Of a DNA stretch of 64,000 nt, positions 37,937 to 53,066 are shown one piece after another (within the stretch, counting starts at the first letter, position 1; each line of letters opens with the position of its first letter). The stretch comes from Simplicispira hankyongi (GTDB lineage: Bacteria > Pseudomonadota > Gammaproteobacteria > Burkholderiales > Burkholderiaceae_C). Location: positions 868,001 through 932,000 of the forward strand of contig NZ_QXJC01000003.1 in assembly GCF_003570885.1 (NCBI RefSeq). The letters are read 5' to 3'. The position numbers and the translations under genes are program-made. Below the pieces are notes generated by a model. It was not told the DNA's origin, made no database searches, and worked only from the letters and a program-made list of their open reading frames with translations.

Positions 37937-38741
37937 TCAGACGCGCCCCATTGCAAAACCCTTGGCGATGTAGTGCCGCACGAACCAGATGACGATGGCG
38001 CCTGGCACGATGGTCAACACCCCCGCAGCAGCCAAGGTCGCCCAATCCATGCCCGAAGCAGACACCGTGCGCGTCATGATGGCCACGATGGGCTTGGCGT
38101 TCACGCTGGTCAGCGTGCGCGCCAAGAGCAGTTCGACCCAGCTGAACATGAAGCAGAAGAACGCCGCCACGCCCACGCCGGACTTGATAAGCGGCAGAAA
38201 GATCGTGAGGAAGAAGCGTGGAAAGCTGTATCCGTCGATATAAGCCGTCTCGTCAATCTCGCGGGGAATGCCGCTCATGAAACCTTCCAGAATCCACACC
38301 GCCAGCGGTACGTTGAACAGCAGGTGGGCCAGCGCCACGGCGATATGGGTGTCCATCAGCCCGACCGTGGTGTAGAGCTGGAAGAAAGGCAACAGGAACA
38401 CGGCTGGCGGCGTCATGCGATTGGTGAGCAGCCAGAAAAAGACGTGCTTGTCACCAAGAAACTGGTAGCGCGAAAACGCATACGCAGCTGGCAGGGCAAC
38501 CGTGAGCGAAATCACCATGTTGATGGCGACATAGATCAGGCTGTTGATGTACCCCGAATACCAGGCCGGATCCGTGAAAATGGTGCGGTAGTTGCCCCAG
38601 GTGAAATGCTGCGGGAAGAACGAGAAGCTGGACAAAATATCTTCGTTCGTCTTGAAGCTCATGCTCACCATCCAATAGATGGGAAGCAGCGCGAACACCA
38701 GGTACAGCGCGAGAAAAATGCTGCGCTTGTGAAAGCGGTTC

Positions 38742-38749
<8 letters not shown>
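37937..38749 (-). CDS. glpQ: Glycerol ABC transporter permease GlpQ (MalG-like)
   Basis: 270 aa, about six membrane segments. The binding-protein-dependent EAA loop reads DETAYIDGYSFPRFFLTIF, which contacts the ATPase. N-terminal YLVFALLPIYWMVSMSFK is typical of MalG-type permeases. The start overlaps the end of glpP by 8 nt, so translation is probably coupled. Not to be confused with the phosphodiesterase also named GlpQ in E. coli. Confidence 0.88.
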
Positions 38750-39638
<889 letters not shown>

Positions 39639-39699
39639 TGTGTAACCTCCGTGCTGCGCACTGCGGTGCGAGCTTGCTTGGGGCGGCCCGACGCGGCGC

Positions 39700-40776
39700 T
39701 CATGCCAGCAACTCCTCGTTTTGGTAAAAGCAGGTGTGCTCACCCAGGATCCGCAGCCAGACCGTATCGCCCGACACGGGCAACTGCGCATCGGGGTCAA
39801 AGCGCGCGCGCAGCACCTGGCCTGCAACCTCTGCCGCCAACATCAGCGAAGTCCCCAGGTCTTGCACCCGCAACACCTTGCAGGGCAAGGCCCCCGCCTC
39901 GCCCGGCGCGGTACGTGCCAGGTACTCAGGGCGCACACCGATTTGCAAGGCGCCAGCCGGCAAGCCGCGCTCGGCAGGTGCATCGAGCCAATGGTCGACA
40001 AGCTGCAAGCGGCCTGCGACATGCTCCACTGGCAGGAAGTTCATGCCTGGCGAGCCAATGAAATGGCCCACAAAGACATGCTGCGGGCGCTCGAACAAGG
40101 CATCGGCCGCCCCCACCTGCACGGCGCGGCCGCGCGTCATCACCACCACCTGGTCGGCAAAGGTCAGCGCCTCGACCTGGTCGTGCGTGACGTAAATCAG
40201 CGTGAGCTTGAGTTCGTGGTGGATCTGCTTGAGCTTGCGCCGCAGCTGCCACTTGAGGTGCGGGTCGATCACCGTGAGCGGCTCGTCGAACAGCACCGCC
40301 GCCACGTCCGGCCGCACCAGGCCGCGACCCAACGATATCTTTTGCTTGGCATCGGCCGCCAGCCCGGCGGCACGCTGGTCGAGCTGGCCGCTCAGCTCCA
40401 GCATTTCGGCAATCACGCCGACGCGCTCGCGTATCTGCGCCTCGGGCACCTTGCGGTTGCGCAGCGGGAAGGCCAGGTTCTGGGCCACCGTCATGGTGTC
40501 GTAGATCACCGGGAACTGGAACACCTGGGCAATGTTGCGTTCCTGCGGGCTGGCATGCGTGACGTCGCGCCCGTCAAATTGCACGCCGCCGTGAGACGGC
40601 ACCAGCAGACCCGACATGATGTTGAGCATGGTGGTCTTGCCACAGCCCGAGGGGCCCAGCAGCGCGTAGGCGCCGCCATCGGCGAACTCCATCTTCAGCG
40701 GCAGCAGCGCGTAGTCGCCATCCGCCGTCGGGTTGGGCTTGTACGAATGCGCCAGGTCCAGCGTGATACGTGCCAT
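39700..40776 (-). CDS. glpT: Glycerol ABC transporter ATPase GlpT
   Basis: 358 aa MalK-type ATPase. Walker A GPSGCGKT (41-48), Q-loop near QVFQFPV, Walker B VLFDEP (161-166) and switch histidine in VTHDQVEAL (H198) are intact. The ABC signature is degenerate: GLAADAKQKISLGRG (about 138-152) replaces LSGGQQQR. C-terminal regulatory TOBE-like region. The ATG is 1 nt after the glpS stop. The partner GlpS has the complementary defect. Distinct from the E. coli antiporter of the same name. Confidence 0.9.
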   Translation of the reverse strand: MARITLDLAHSYKPNPTADGDYALLPLKMEFADGGAYALLGPSGCGKTTMLNIMSGLLVPSHGGVQFDGRDVTHASPQERNIAQVFQFPVIYDTMTVAQNLAFPLRNRKVPEAQIRERVGVIAEMLELSGQLDQRAAGLAADAKQKISLGRGLVRPDVAAVLFDEPLTVIDPHLKWQLRRKLKQIHHELKLTLIYVTHDQVEALTFADQVVVMTRGRAVQVGAADALFERPQHVFVGHFIGSPGMNFLPVEHVAGRLQLVDHWLDAPAERGLPAGALQIGVRPEYLARTAPGEAGALPCKVLRVQDLGTSLMLAAEVAGQVLRARFDPDAQLPVSGDTVWLRILGEHTCFYQNEELLA

Positions 40777-40777
40777 C

Positions 40778-41857
<1,080 letters not shown>

Positions 41858-41946
41858 TACAGCTCCCAGAAACGCAAGACACTTGCGCAGCGCCACGGCG
41901 TTGCGGCCACAGACAAAGAAAACGCGCTTGTTGAATTTCGCATAGG

Positions 41947-42019
41947 TTCATTTTTATTCCTTTTGATTCGTTTTCATCTCAAGGTTTACCCTGAAACGTT
42001 TCCTTTTTGTTCGCTTTAC
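41947..42019. promoter_or_regulatory. Decamer repeats, probable GlpR operators, overlapping a glpS promoter
   Basis: Three perfect-phase tandem decamers TTCATTTTTA, TTCCTTTTGA, TTCGTTTTCA (41947-41976) and two more, TTCCTTTTTG and TTCGCTTTAC (42000-42019), consensus TTCNTTTTNA. On the minus strand a -35 TTGAGA (41982-41977) and -10 AATAAA (41958-41953), 18 nt apart, bracket the first array, so a bound repressor would cover the spacer and -10. The palindrome GAAACGTTTC lies at 41993-42002. DeoR-family GlpR proteins commonly use such repeats. Confidence 0.65.
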
Positions 42020-42029
42020 AGTCACTCTC

Positions 42030-42797
42030 GTGAACACCAACCCAAGACAACTGCAACTGCTCAAGGAAGTCCGTGCGCGCCAGTCGGCCACGGTGGAGCA
42101 ACTGGCCGACACCCTCGGCGTCACTTTGCAAACCGTGCGGCGCGACGTGCAGCGCCTCGCGGACGAAGGCTTGCTGACGCGCTTTCACGGCGGCGTGCGC
42201 GTGCCCAGCTCCACGGTGGAGAACATTGCGCACCAGCAACGTGAAACCCTGCATGCCGCAGAGAAGTCGCGGATTGCGCGGCACGTCGCGCGCGAAATCC
42301 CGAGCAACTGCTCACTGATCCTGAACATCGGCACCACCACGGAAGCGGTAGCCCGCGCCCTGCTGCACCACAAGGGGTTGCGCGTGATCACCAACAATCT
42401 CAATGTCGCCGCCACCCTGAGCAGCAACCCCGATTGCGAAGTCATCGTGGCCGGTGGCGTGGTGCGCTCGCGCGACCGCGGCATCGTCGGCGAGACGGCG
42501 GTCGATTTCATGCGCCAGTTCAAGGTGGACATTGCCGTGATTGGCATCTCGGGCATCGAAGCCGATGGCTCGCTGCGCGACTTCGACTACCGCGAAGTGA
42601 AGGTCGCGCAAACCATCATCGCGCAGTCGCGCCAGGTATGGCTGGCGGCCGACCACAGCAAGTTCAACCGCCCGGCCATGGTGCAGCTCGCCACGCTGGC
42701 GCAGATCGACCGCCTGTTCACCGACGCGCCGCCGCCAGAGCCCTTCCCCGCATTGCTGGAAGATGCGAGCGTTGCCTGCGACATTGCGTCCTCCTGA
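42030..42797 (+). CDS. glpR: DeoR-family repressor of glycerol metabolism
   Basis: 255 aa, GTG start at 42030. N-terminal HTH of DeoR type ([33 protein letters not shown]), then the sugar-phosphate-sensing DeoR C-terminal domain ([48 protein letters not shown]). Senses glycerol-3-phosphate in known GlpR proteins. Divergent from glpS and followed 35 bp later by glpK. Confidence 0.93.
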   Translation: MNTNPRQLQLLKEVRARQSATVEQLADTLGVTLQTVRRDVQRLADEGLLTRFHGGVRVPSSTVENIAHQQRETLHAAEKSRIARHVAREIPSNCSLILNIGTTTEAVARALLHHKGLRVITNNLNVAATLSSNPDCEVIVAGGVVRSRDRGIVGETAVDFMRQFKVDIAVIGISGIEADGSLRDFDYREVKVAQTIIAQSRQVWLAADHSKFNRPAMVQLATLAQIDRLFTDAPPPEPFPALLEDASVACDIASS

Positions 42798-42832
42798 AGG
42801 CGCGCCTTCTTCCGACCCGTTTCTGCCTGCCC

Positions 42833-44329
42833 ATGACCTACCTGCTCGCCCTCGACCAAGGCACTTCCAGCTCCCGCAGCATCGTTTTTGACGACCACGG
42901 CCACGTGGTGGCACAGGCGCAGCGCGAGCTGGCGCAGATCTACCCGCGCCCCGGCTGGGTGGAGCACGACCCGCGCGAAATCTGGCGCACCCAACTCGAA
43001 ACGGTGCGCGAAGCGCTGCACACAGCCGGCATCGGCGCCGCCGAAGTGCGCGCCCTCGGCATCACCAACCAGCGCGAGACCACGGTCTTGTGGAACCGCT
43101 TGACGGGCGAGCCGGTGCACCACGCCATCGTCTGGCAGGACCGGCGCGCCGAACCCGCCTGCGCCGCCCTGCGCGAGCAAGGCCACGCCCCAGCCATTGC
43201 CGCAAAAACCGGGCTGTTGATCGACGCCTATTTCTCCGGCACCAAGCTGCAATGGCTGCTCGACAACGTGCCCGGCGCGCGCGCCCAGGCCGAGCGCGGC
43301 GAACTCGCCTTTGGCACCGTCGACAGCTGGCTGATCTGGCAGCTCACCGAGGGCGCGGTGCACGCAACCGACGTAACCAACGCGTCGCGCACCATGCTGT
43401 TCAACGTGCACAGCAACCAGTGGGACGAGGAACTGCTGGCGCTGCTGCGCATTCCCGCCTCGCTGATGCCACGCGTGCAGCCTTCTTCCAGCCACTTTGG
43501 CGAGGTCGTGCCCAGCCTGCTCGGCCACAGCATGAAGATCGGCGGCGTGGCGGGCGACCAGCAAAGCGCCCTTTTCGGCCAAGCCTGCTTCACGCCCGGC
43601 ATGGCGAAAAACACCTATGGCACCGGCTGCTTCCTGCTGATGCACACCGGCCAGGCGTTCCGCCAATCGGAAAACGGGCTGCTGACCACGAGTGCGGCAC
43701 AAACCACCTCAACGGCACAGTTCGCCATGGAGGGCAGCGTTTTCGTCGGCGGCGCCGTGGTGCAGTGGCTGCGCGACGGCCTGCGTGCCATCAAGAGCAG
43801 CAGCGAAGTGCAGTCGCTGGCCGAGAGTGTTCCCGACGCTGGCGGCGTGATGATGGTGCCGGCCTTCACCGGCCTGGGCGCGCCTTACTGGCAGCCCGAT
43901 GCGCGCGGCACCATCACCGGGCTGACGCGCGGCAGCACGCTGGCGCACATCGCCCGCGCGGCGCTGGAGAGCATTGCCTACCAGAGCGCCGCGCTGCTGC
44001 ACGCCATGTCCCGGGATGCGGTCGCCGCCGGCAGCGCTCCAGTGGCCGAACTGCGCGTGGACGGGGGCGCCTGCGTCAACGATTTGCTGATGCAATTTCA
44101 GGCCGACCTGCTGGGCATTCCCGTGGTGCGCCCCGCCGTGGTCGAGACCACGGCCCTGGGCGCGGCGTATCTGGCGGGCCTGTCCTGCGGTGTCTACGCC
44201 AGCACCGATGAGCTCTCGCGCCTGTGGCGCGCCGAGCGGCGTTTCGAGCCCACGCTGGCGCCGGTGCGCGCAGCGGAACTGATGGCCCGCTGGGAACACG
44301 CGGTGCACCAGGCCACGCTCGCGCCCTGA
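42833..44329 (+). CDS. glpK: Glycerol kinase
   Basis: 498 aa FGGY-family kinase that phosphorylates imported glycerol. N-terminal [20 protein letters not shown] phosphate-binding loop, [27 protein letters not shown], and C-terminal ESIAYQS and [23 protein letters not shown] 42833 is the family start; the frame is open through glpR in another register. It probably shares the glpR transcript. Confidence 0.96.
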   Translation: MTYLLALDQGTSSSRSIVFDDHGHVVAQAQRELAQIYPRPGWVEHDPREIWRTQLETVREALHTAGIGAAEVRALGITNQRETTVLWNRLTGEPVHHAIVWQDRRAEPACAALREQGHAPAIAAKTGLLIDAYFSGTKLQWLLDNVPGARAQAERGELAFGTVDSWLIWQLTEGAVHATDVTNASRTMLFNVHSNQWDEELLALLRIPASLMPRVQPSSSHFGEVVPSLLGHSMKIGGVAGDQQSALFGQACFTPGMAKNTYGTGCFLLMHTGQAFRQSENGLLTTSAAQTTSTAQFAMEGSVFVGGAVVQWLRDGLRAIKSSSEVQSLAESVPDAGGVMMVPAFTGLGAPYWQPDARGTITGLTRGSTLAHIARAALESIAYQSAALLHAMSRDAVAAGSAPVAELRVDGGACVNDLLMQFQADLLGIPVVRPAVVETTALGAAYLAGLSCGVYASTDELSRLWRAERRFEPTLAPVRAAELMARWEHAVHQATLAP

Positions 44330-44423
44330 AAATCCGGGAGCGGCACGAAAAGGCCGTGCACTGGCGCGCACGCTGCGCTGCGGCGACAATGCAGTGGCCT
44401 GCTATGTCCCCTCTGGAACCGCC

Positions 44424-45287
44424 ATGCCTGATACCTCTTCCGCACCTGTTCCCGCTGCCCCAAACCCTGCCACCGCGCCCAACGCCATTGCCTTCATTGG
44501 CGGAGGCAATATGGCCAGCGCCTTGATAGGTGGCCTGATTGCCCAAGGCTTTGCACCCGAGCGGATCGAAGTGGTCGAGCCCTTCGAGGCCGCGCGAGAC
44601 GCCTTGCAAGCGCAATTCGGGGTTACCGCGCAGGCGCTGCCCGGCCCGCAACTGCGCAGCGCCGACCTGGTCGTCTGGGCAGTCAAGCCCCAGGTGTTCC
44701 GTGAAGCCGCACTCCAGGCCCGGCCACTGACAAGCGCTGCGCTGCACCTGAGCGTGGCGGCCGGCATTCGCAGCAGCAGCATTGCGCAGTGGCTGGGCAG
44801 CGAGCGCGTGGTGCGCGCCATGCCGAACACGCCAGCGCTGATTGGCCGGGGCATCAGCGGCCTGTTTGCCCGCCAGGCAGTGGATTCTGCCGAGCGCCAG
44901 CGCATCGAGCAGGTCATGGCGCCCACGGGCGAGACGCTGTGGGTGGAACAGGAACACGACCTGGATGCCGTCACCGCGCTCTCTGGTTCCGGCCCCGCCT
45001 ATGTCTTTTACCTGCTCGAAGCCATGACCCGCGCTGGCGTGGGCATGGGGCTGAGCCAGGCGCAGGCACACCGCCTCGCCGTGGCCACCGTTGGTGGCGC
45101 TGCCGAACTGGCACGCCGCTCGGACGACCCACCCGAGGTGCTGCGCCAGCGCGTCACGTCCAAAGGCGGTACCACGCATGCCGCCATCGAGGTGCTGGAA
45201 CGCGCGGGGGTCGCAGGGCACTTCGTCCATGCCATAGAAGCAGCGCAGCACCGTGCGCGCGAACTGGGCGACGAATTCGGCACCTGA
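44424..45287 (+). CDS. proC: Pyrroline-5-carboxylate reductase
   Basis: 287 aa, last step of proline synthesis, NAD(P)H dependent. Rossmann motif IAFIGGGNMASALIGGLI at residue about 22, VVWAVKPQVF, VRAMPNTPALIGRGISGL, and the C-terminal dimer block ALSGSGPAYVFYLLEAM and RVTSKGGTTHAAIEVL. ATG 44424 gives a short N-terminal extension before the fold. A GACAAT box upstream may be a -10. Confidence 0.95.
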   Translation: MPDTSSAPVPAAPNPATAPNAIAFIGGGNMASALIGGLIAQGFAPERIEVVEPFEAARDALQAQFGVTAQALPGPQLRSADLVVWAVKPQVFREAALQARPLTSAALHLSVAAGIRSSSIAQWLGSERVVRAMPNTPALIGRGISGLFARQAVDSAERQRIEQVMAPTGETLWVEQEHDLDAVTALSGSGPAYVFYLLEAMTRAGVGMGLSQAQAHRLAVATVGGAAELARRSDDPPEVLRQRVTSKGGTTHAAIEVLERAGVAGHFVHAIEAAQHRARELGDEFGT

Positions 45288-45297
45288 AATTTCAAGT

Positions 45298-45350
45298 GTT
45301 TTAGGCCTCTAGCGCTTATCTGGTATGCGCTAACAGCTATTATTTTTATA
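45298..45350. repeat. Dispersed palindromic repeat between proC and ubiA
   Basis: GGCCTCTAGCGCTTATCTGG then TATGCGCTAACAGCTATTA, flanked by A/T runs (TTTTAGG and ATTTTTATAG). The imperfect palindrome AGCGCTTA...TGCGCT lies between two convergent stops; its last bases reach the ubiA stop codon. It may act as a bidirectional terminator. Confidence 0.75.
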
Positions 45351-46221
45351 GTTTTCCGCGCATCCACACATCGAGCACCACGCCGGCAAACAGCGTCAGC
45401 CCGATCCAGTGGTTGAGCCGGAACGCACGGAAACACCCTTCGCGCGTGCGCTGCCAAATCATCTGCGCGTGCCAGGCGACTTGCGCCAGCGCCAGCACCA
45501 GGGCAACGCCCCACACGGCGCCAAAGCCTTGCTGGCGCAGCGCCCAGCCCCACACCACGATCAGCGCCAGATAAAACATGAGCACCGCCATCACATCAAA
45601 GCGCCCCAGGGTGATGGCCGAGGTCTTCATGCCAATCTTCAGGTCGTCGTCGCGGTCGACCATGGCGTACTCCGTGTCGTAGGCCAGCACCCAGAACAGG
45701 TTGCCCACCAGCAGCCACCAGGCCAGCGCCGGCACCTGCCCGAGCACGGCGGCAAAGGCCATGGGAATACCAAAACTGAAGGCCACGCCCAGCACCGCCT
45801 GCGGCATGGACACCACGCGCTTGGCGAAGGGGTACGCCACGGTGATGGCCAGCGCCGCGAACGAGAGCGCGACCGTGAGCGCATTGGTCAGCAGCACCAG
45901 CCCGAACGCCGCCAGGGCGAGCACGGCGGCCAGGGCCAGCGCTTCGCGCACCGACACCGCGCCTATGGTCACAGGCCGCCCCGCCGTGCGCTTGACGTGG
46001 CGGTCGAACTCGCGGTCGGCCACGTCGTTGACGCAGCAGCCCGCGCTGCGCATCAGAATCGTGCCCAGCGTAAAGATGGTGACCAACCGCCAGCCCGGAA
46101 AACCGCCAGCAGCGACCCACAGCGCCGAGAGCGTGGGCCAGAGCAGCAGCAGCCAGCCCGCGGGCCGATTCCAGCGGATGAGATCAAGATACAGAGCAAA
46201 ACGGGTGCGGGCAACGGACAT
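45346..46221 (-). CDS. ubiA: 4-hydroxybenzoate polyprenyltransferase
   Basis: 291 aa inner-membrane enzyme that attaches the polyprenyl tail to 4-hydroxybenzoate in ubiquinone synthesis. About eight or nine membrane helices. Both Asp-rich motifs are present: [20 protein letters not shown] and [19 protein letters not shown]. The long upstream frame is ignored; ATG 46221 is the family start. Confidence 0.95.
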   Translation of the reverse strand: MSVARTRFALYLDLIRWNRPAGWLLLLWPTLSALWVAAGGFPGWRLVTIFTLGTILMRSAGCCVNDVADREFDRHVKRTAGRPVTIGAVSVREALALAAVLALAAFGLVLLTNALTVALSFAALAITVAYPFAKRVVSMPQAVLGVAFSFGIPMAFAAVLGQVPALAWWLLVGNLFWVLAYDTEYAMVDRDDDLKIGMKTSAITLGRFDVMAVLMFYLALIVVWGWALRQQGFGAVWGVALVLALAQVAWHAQMIWQRTREGCFRAFRLNHWIGLTLFAGVVLDVWMRGKL

Positions 46222-46378
46222 GGCAGCGGGGAGATCAGCAAGCGGCGGCGCGGGCAGCAAGCCCCGCCGCGGATGTTGAATGTAGCAGCCGCACCTTGGT
46301 ATCGACGCGGACGGCCTTTTGGCGACAATGGCCCACTGCGGGACCACCGGCCCAGGAAAACCAGGACACGCCTTCACG

Positions 46379-49807
<3,429 letters not shown>

Positions 49808-49820
49808 GGGGGACTCCTCC

Positions 49821-50660
49821 ATGCCCCACCGCGAACGCAGCAAGACGTTGGACATCGAGCAGCGGCTCCTGATCGACGCCATCTACCTGCGCTACCACTA
49901 CGACTTTCGCTCCTATGCCCAGGCGTCGCTGTGCCGCCGTCTGAATGCGGCGCTGGCGCGGTTCCAGTGCAAAACCCTTTCGCAGCTGCAGGACCGCGTG
50001 CTGCACGAGCCCGACGTGTTTGCCGGCATGCTTGACTACCTGACGGTGCAGGTGAGCGACATGTTCCGCGACCCCGACTACTTTCGCGCGCTGCGCGAGC
50101 AGGTGCTGCCGCATTTGCACACCTACCCCTTGCTCAAGATCTGGGTGGCGGGCTGCAGCACGGGCGAAGAGGTGTATTCCCTGGCCGTTCTGCTGCAGGA
50201 AGCCGGGCTGCTGGAACGCACCTTCATCTACGCCACCGACATCAACGCCAAGGCCCTGCAAGCCGCAAGTGCCGGCGTGTTCGACGTCGAGCGCGTGCCG
50301 GCTTTCTCGCAGAACCACGCCGCCTCGGGCGCCGTGACCTCGCTGTCGGACTACTACACCGCCGCCTACGGACGCGTGGTGTTCCACAAATCGCTGCGCG
50401 ACCACATGGTGTTCTCGGACCACAGCCTGGCGACGGACAGCGTGTTTTCCGAAGTGCACCTGGTGTCGTGCCGCAACGTGCTGATCTATTTCGAGCGCGC
50501 GTTGCAGGACCGCGCCCTCGGGCTGTTTCGCGAGGCCCTGTGCCAGCGTGGTTTTCTGGGCCTGGGCAGCAAGGAATCGCTGCGCTTTTCTACCCAGGCC
50601 GACGCGTTCGAGGACTGCGTTCCGCTGCAGTGCATCTACCGCAAGAAGGCTTTGGCGTGA
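49821..50660 (+). CDS. CheR-type protein-glutamate methyltransferase
   Basis: 279 aa. N-terminal CheR helical domain (IYLRYHYDFRSYAQASLCRR) and SAM-dependent methyltransferase domain with motif VAGCSTGEEVYSLAVLL (about 109-125), VSDMFRDPDYF, ATDINAKALQ and VHLVSCRNVLIYFE. It would methylate glutamates of a receptor-like protein or act as a regulator. Located 13 nt after the hybrid kinase and overlapping the cheB remnant by 4 nt (GTGA). No flagellar or Mcp gene is nearby. Confidence 0.9.
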   Translation: MPHRERSKTLDIEQRLLIDAIYLRYHYDFRSYAQASLCRRLNAALARFQCKTLSQLQDRVLHEPDVFAGMLDYLTVQVSDMFRDPDYFRALREQVLPHLHTYPLLKIWVAGCSTGEEVYSLAVLLQEAGLLERTFIYATDINAKALQAASAGVFDVERVPAFSQNHAASGAVTSLSDYYTAAYGRVVFHKSLRDHMVFSDHSLATDSVFSEVHLVSCRNVLIYFERALQDRALGLFREALCQRGFLGLGSKESLRFSTQADAFEDCVPLQCIYRKKALA

Positions 50661-50884
50661 ACACCTCCACCCGGACTTTCGAGGCCATTGCCATCGTGAT
50701 AGGCGGCTCTGCCAGCGCCGTTGATCAGGCCAAGGGCCTGTACCTCGTGCAAGCGCCCGACAGCGCCTCCTCGCCCACCATGCCACGGGCTGTGCTGTCA
50801 CGGATCCCGCAGGTTCCCTATGTCCTGAGCCCTGTGGCGATGGCCGAAACCCTCACCCGACTGCATACCCGAGGATTGCTGTGA
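50657..50884 (+). pseudogene. Internally deleted CheB methylesterase (75 aa)
   Basis: The frame from GTG 50657 reads FEAIAIVIGGSASAVD, the start of a CheB methylesterase domain. It then jumps directly to QAKGLYLVQAPDSA, SPTMPRAVL and VLSPVAMAETL, which match the last third of CheB. About 110-130 central residues, including the catalytic His and Asp, are missing; only the Ser region remains. There is no stop or frameshift: it begins within the cheR stop (GTGA) and ends within the next start (GTGA), so it is still readable and coupled. It is either a decaying gene or a retained spacer peptide. Confidence 0.75.
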
Positions 50885-52026
50885 AACGATCTGCCAATCT
50901 GGATGCGCAAGTCGCGGCACCGATCAAGTGCCTGATCGTCGACGACATTGCCGAGAACCTCGTTGCCCTCGAAGCCTTGCTGCAACGGGACGACCTGCTG
51001 GTCCTCAAGGCACAGTCAGGTGCCCAAGCCCTGGAGTTGCTGCTCGAACACGACGACATCGCGCTCGCGCTGCTCGATGTGCAAATGCCCGAGATGACCG
51101 GTTTTGAATTGGCCGAGATAATCCGCGGGCGCGAACGCACGCGCCACATTCCTCTGATTTTCGTGACCGCGGGCACACAGAACAGTGACTGGCAGTTCAA
51201 GGGTTACGACGCCGGAGCAGTGGATTTTCTCTACAAGCCTATTGATCCCCATATGCTGCTCAGCAAGGTGGAGGTGTTCTTCACGCTGCACCGCCAGAAG
51301 CGCACGTTGGCGCGCGAACTGGCCGAGCGCACGGAGGCGCTGCGCATCAACGAAATGTTCATGGCCGTCTTGAGCCACGACCTGCGCACGCCGCTGACCT
51401 CGGTCACCCTGGCATCGGGCGCGCTGGTTCGCGCCTGCACGGACAAAAAGAACGCGGCGCTGGCGGGCCGCATCCTGTCCAGCGCGCGGCGCATGGACGG
51501 CATGATCGAAAACTTGCTCGACCTCACACGCATTCGCCAGCATGGGGGCCTGAGCCTGCATCCGGGTCCACTCGATCTGGGCGAACTGTGCGCACGCGTT
51601 GTCGAGGAACTGCGGGACCACGGCACCCGAGAGGTGGTGCTCAGCAGCGCGGGCGTGCTTTCAGGTTCCTGGGACGGTGACCGCCTGGCCCAGGTGCTGA
51701 CCAACCTGCTTGGCAATGCGCTGCGGCATGGCGCAGCCGATCAACCCATTGGTCTGCACCTGGACGGCACCCACACGAGCGCCATTCGCATGGAGATCAG
51801 CAACGGTGGTTGCATCCCTGCCGACCTGCTGCCGCTGCTGTTCACGCCATTTCGCAGTAGCGCAAGCAAAGGGGGGCGCCGCGATGGACTGGGACTGGGC
51901 CTGTACATCGTGCAGCAGATCGTCACGAGCCACGGCGGCGGCATTGCAGTGCACAGCGCGGACGACCACACCCGCTTTACTGTGACGCTTCCGCGAAACA
52001 CTGGATCGTCGCCGCCCAGCCGATGA
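50881..52026 (+). CDS. Receiver-histidine kinase fusion
   Basis: 381 aa, soluble. N-terminal receiver (CLIVDDIAENLVALEALL, Asp in ALLDVQMPEMTG, Lys in FLYKPI), HisKA with phosphoacceptor in FMAVLSHDLRTPLTS, and HATPase (LTNLLGNALRHGAADQ, GLGLGLYIVQQIVTSHGG). GTG start overlapping the cheB remnant by 4 nt. Receiver-first kinases of this sort typically take phosphate or regulatory input from an upstream hybrid kinase. Converges with the lone response regulator. Confidence 0.9.
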   Translation: MKRSANLDAQVAAPIKCLIVDDIAENLVALEALLQRDDLLVLKAQSGAQALELLLEHDDIALALLDVQMPEMTGFELAEIIRGRERTRHIPLIFVTAGTQNSDWQFKGYDAGAVDFLYKPIDPHMLLSKVEVFFTLHRQKRTLARELAERTEALRINEMFMAVLSHDLRTPLTSVTLASGALVRACTDKKNAALAGRILSSARRMDGMIENLLDLTRIRQHGGLSLHPGPLDLGELCARVVEELRDHGTREVVLSSAGVLSGSWDGDRLAQVLTNLLGNALRHGAADQPIGLHLDGTHTSAIRMEISNGGCIPADLLPLLFTPFRSSASKGGRRDGLGLGLYIVQQIVTSHGGGIAVHSADDHTRFTVTLPRNTGSSPPSR

Positions 52027-52031
52027 ATGGA

Positions 52032-52394
52032 CTAATCGGCGCTGAGTGCCTGCTCAATCTCCCGCAGCAGAGCGTCGAGCTGTTCCAATTCAAACGGTTT
52101 GAGCAGCGTGCGCACATGCGGCCCCCAGGCCTGCGCATGCTTGCCCAGCTCGTAGCCCGAGCACAGCACCACCCAGCGGTCCGGGTTCCTGGTCAACAAC
52201 TGGTGCGCAAACTCGATCCCAGAGAGTCCGGGCAAACTCACGTCGGTCACCACCACATCGAAGGGGGTCTGCACGTCCTGCGCCATGCCCTGCTCTGCAC
52301 TTTCGCACAGCACCACCGAGCGCCCTTCGCCCTCCATCAGCATGCCGATGGTTTCACGCAGATCCTCATGGTCTTCAACGTACAGAATTCGCAT
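52032..52394 (-). CDS. Single-domain response regulator
   Basis: 120 aa CheY-like receiver only. ILYVEDHEDLRETIGMLMEG (acidic pocket), phosphorylatable Asp in VVVTDVSLPGLSG and Lys in TLLKPFELEQL. No output domain, so it acts by protein contact or as a phosphate shuttle. It is encoded on the opposite strand, five bases from the end of the receiver-kinase gene, and is a likely partner of that operon. Confidence 0.88.
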   Translation of the reverse strand: MRILYVEDHEDLRETIGMLMEGEGRSVVLCESAEQGMAQDVQTPFDVVVTDVSLPGLSGIEFAHQLLTRNPDRWVVLCSGYELGKHAQAWGPHVRTLLKPFELEQLDALLREIEQALSAD

Positions 52395-52492
52395 GGAGTG
52401 CTGGCCCGAACCCGGATGGTGGTCAATCCAACGATCATCTCAAGGGCGACGCGCTCAACTTTGTAGGACAGCGTCTTGAAACCAGGCGACGC

Positions 52493-53011
52493 CTACTCCT
52501 CCAGCAGCGAGCGCAACATCCAGGCAGTCTGCTCGTGCACCGTCAAGCGCTGGGTGAGCAGGTCGGCCGTGGGCTCGTCGCCCACCTTGTCGGCCAGCGG
52601 GAACAGCTCGCGTGCCGTGCGCGCCACCGCCTCATGGCCCGTCACCAGCACACGCACCATGTCCAGTGCGCGCGGTGGCGTAGCGGGTGCATCGGGCAGG
52701 CTGGCAAGCTTGCCGAACTGGGCGTAGGAACCCGGCGCCACATGGCCGAGCGAGCGGATGCGCTCGGCAATCGGATCCACCGCGTTCCACAACTCGGTGT
52801 ACTGGCCCATGAACATCAGGTGCAGGGTGTTGAACATCGGCCCTGTGACATTCCAATGGAAGTTGTGCGTGGTCAGGTACAGGGTATAGGTGTCCGCCAG
52901 CAGGTGCGAAAGGCCTTTGGCAATGCCGGCGCGGTCTTTCTCGGAAATACCGATGTTGATGCGCGGCACGGCGGCGGTTTTGTCGGTGGATTTGGCGGGT
53001 GCTTTGGCCAT
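52493..53011 (-). CDS. dps: Dps-family DNA-protecting ferritin-like protein
   Basis: 172 aa. Ferroxidase motif [20 protein letters not shown] with downstream [20 protein letters not shown], the inter-subunit iron site of Dps dodecamers. Lys/Ala-rich N-terminus ([15 protein letters not shown]) fits DNA binding. ATG 53011 has CAAGGAGAACCCA upstream. A TATAGT box at 53058-53053 may be its -10. Lies directly downstream of oxyR, which activates dps in other bacteria. Confidence 0.93.
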   Translation of the reverse strand: MAKAPAKSTDKTAAVPRINIGISEKDRAGIAKGLSHLLADTYTLYLTTHNFHWNVTGPMFNTLHLMFMGQYTELWNAVDPIAERIRSLGHVAPGSYAQFGKLASLPDAPATPPRALDMVRVLVTGHEAVARTARELFPLADKVGDEPTADLLTQRLTVHEQTAWMLRSLLEE

Positions 53012-53066
53012 TGGGTTCTCCTTGATGGTGTTAAGAACAGTCACTTTGGTCCACTATAGGCCGCAT

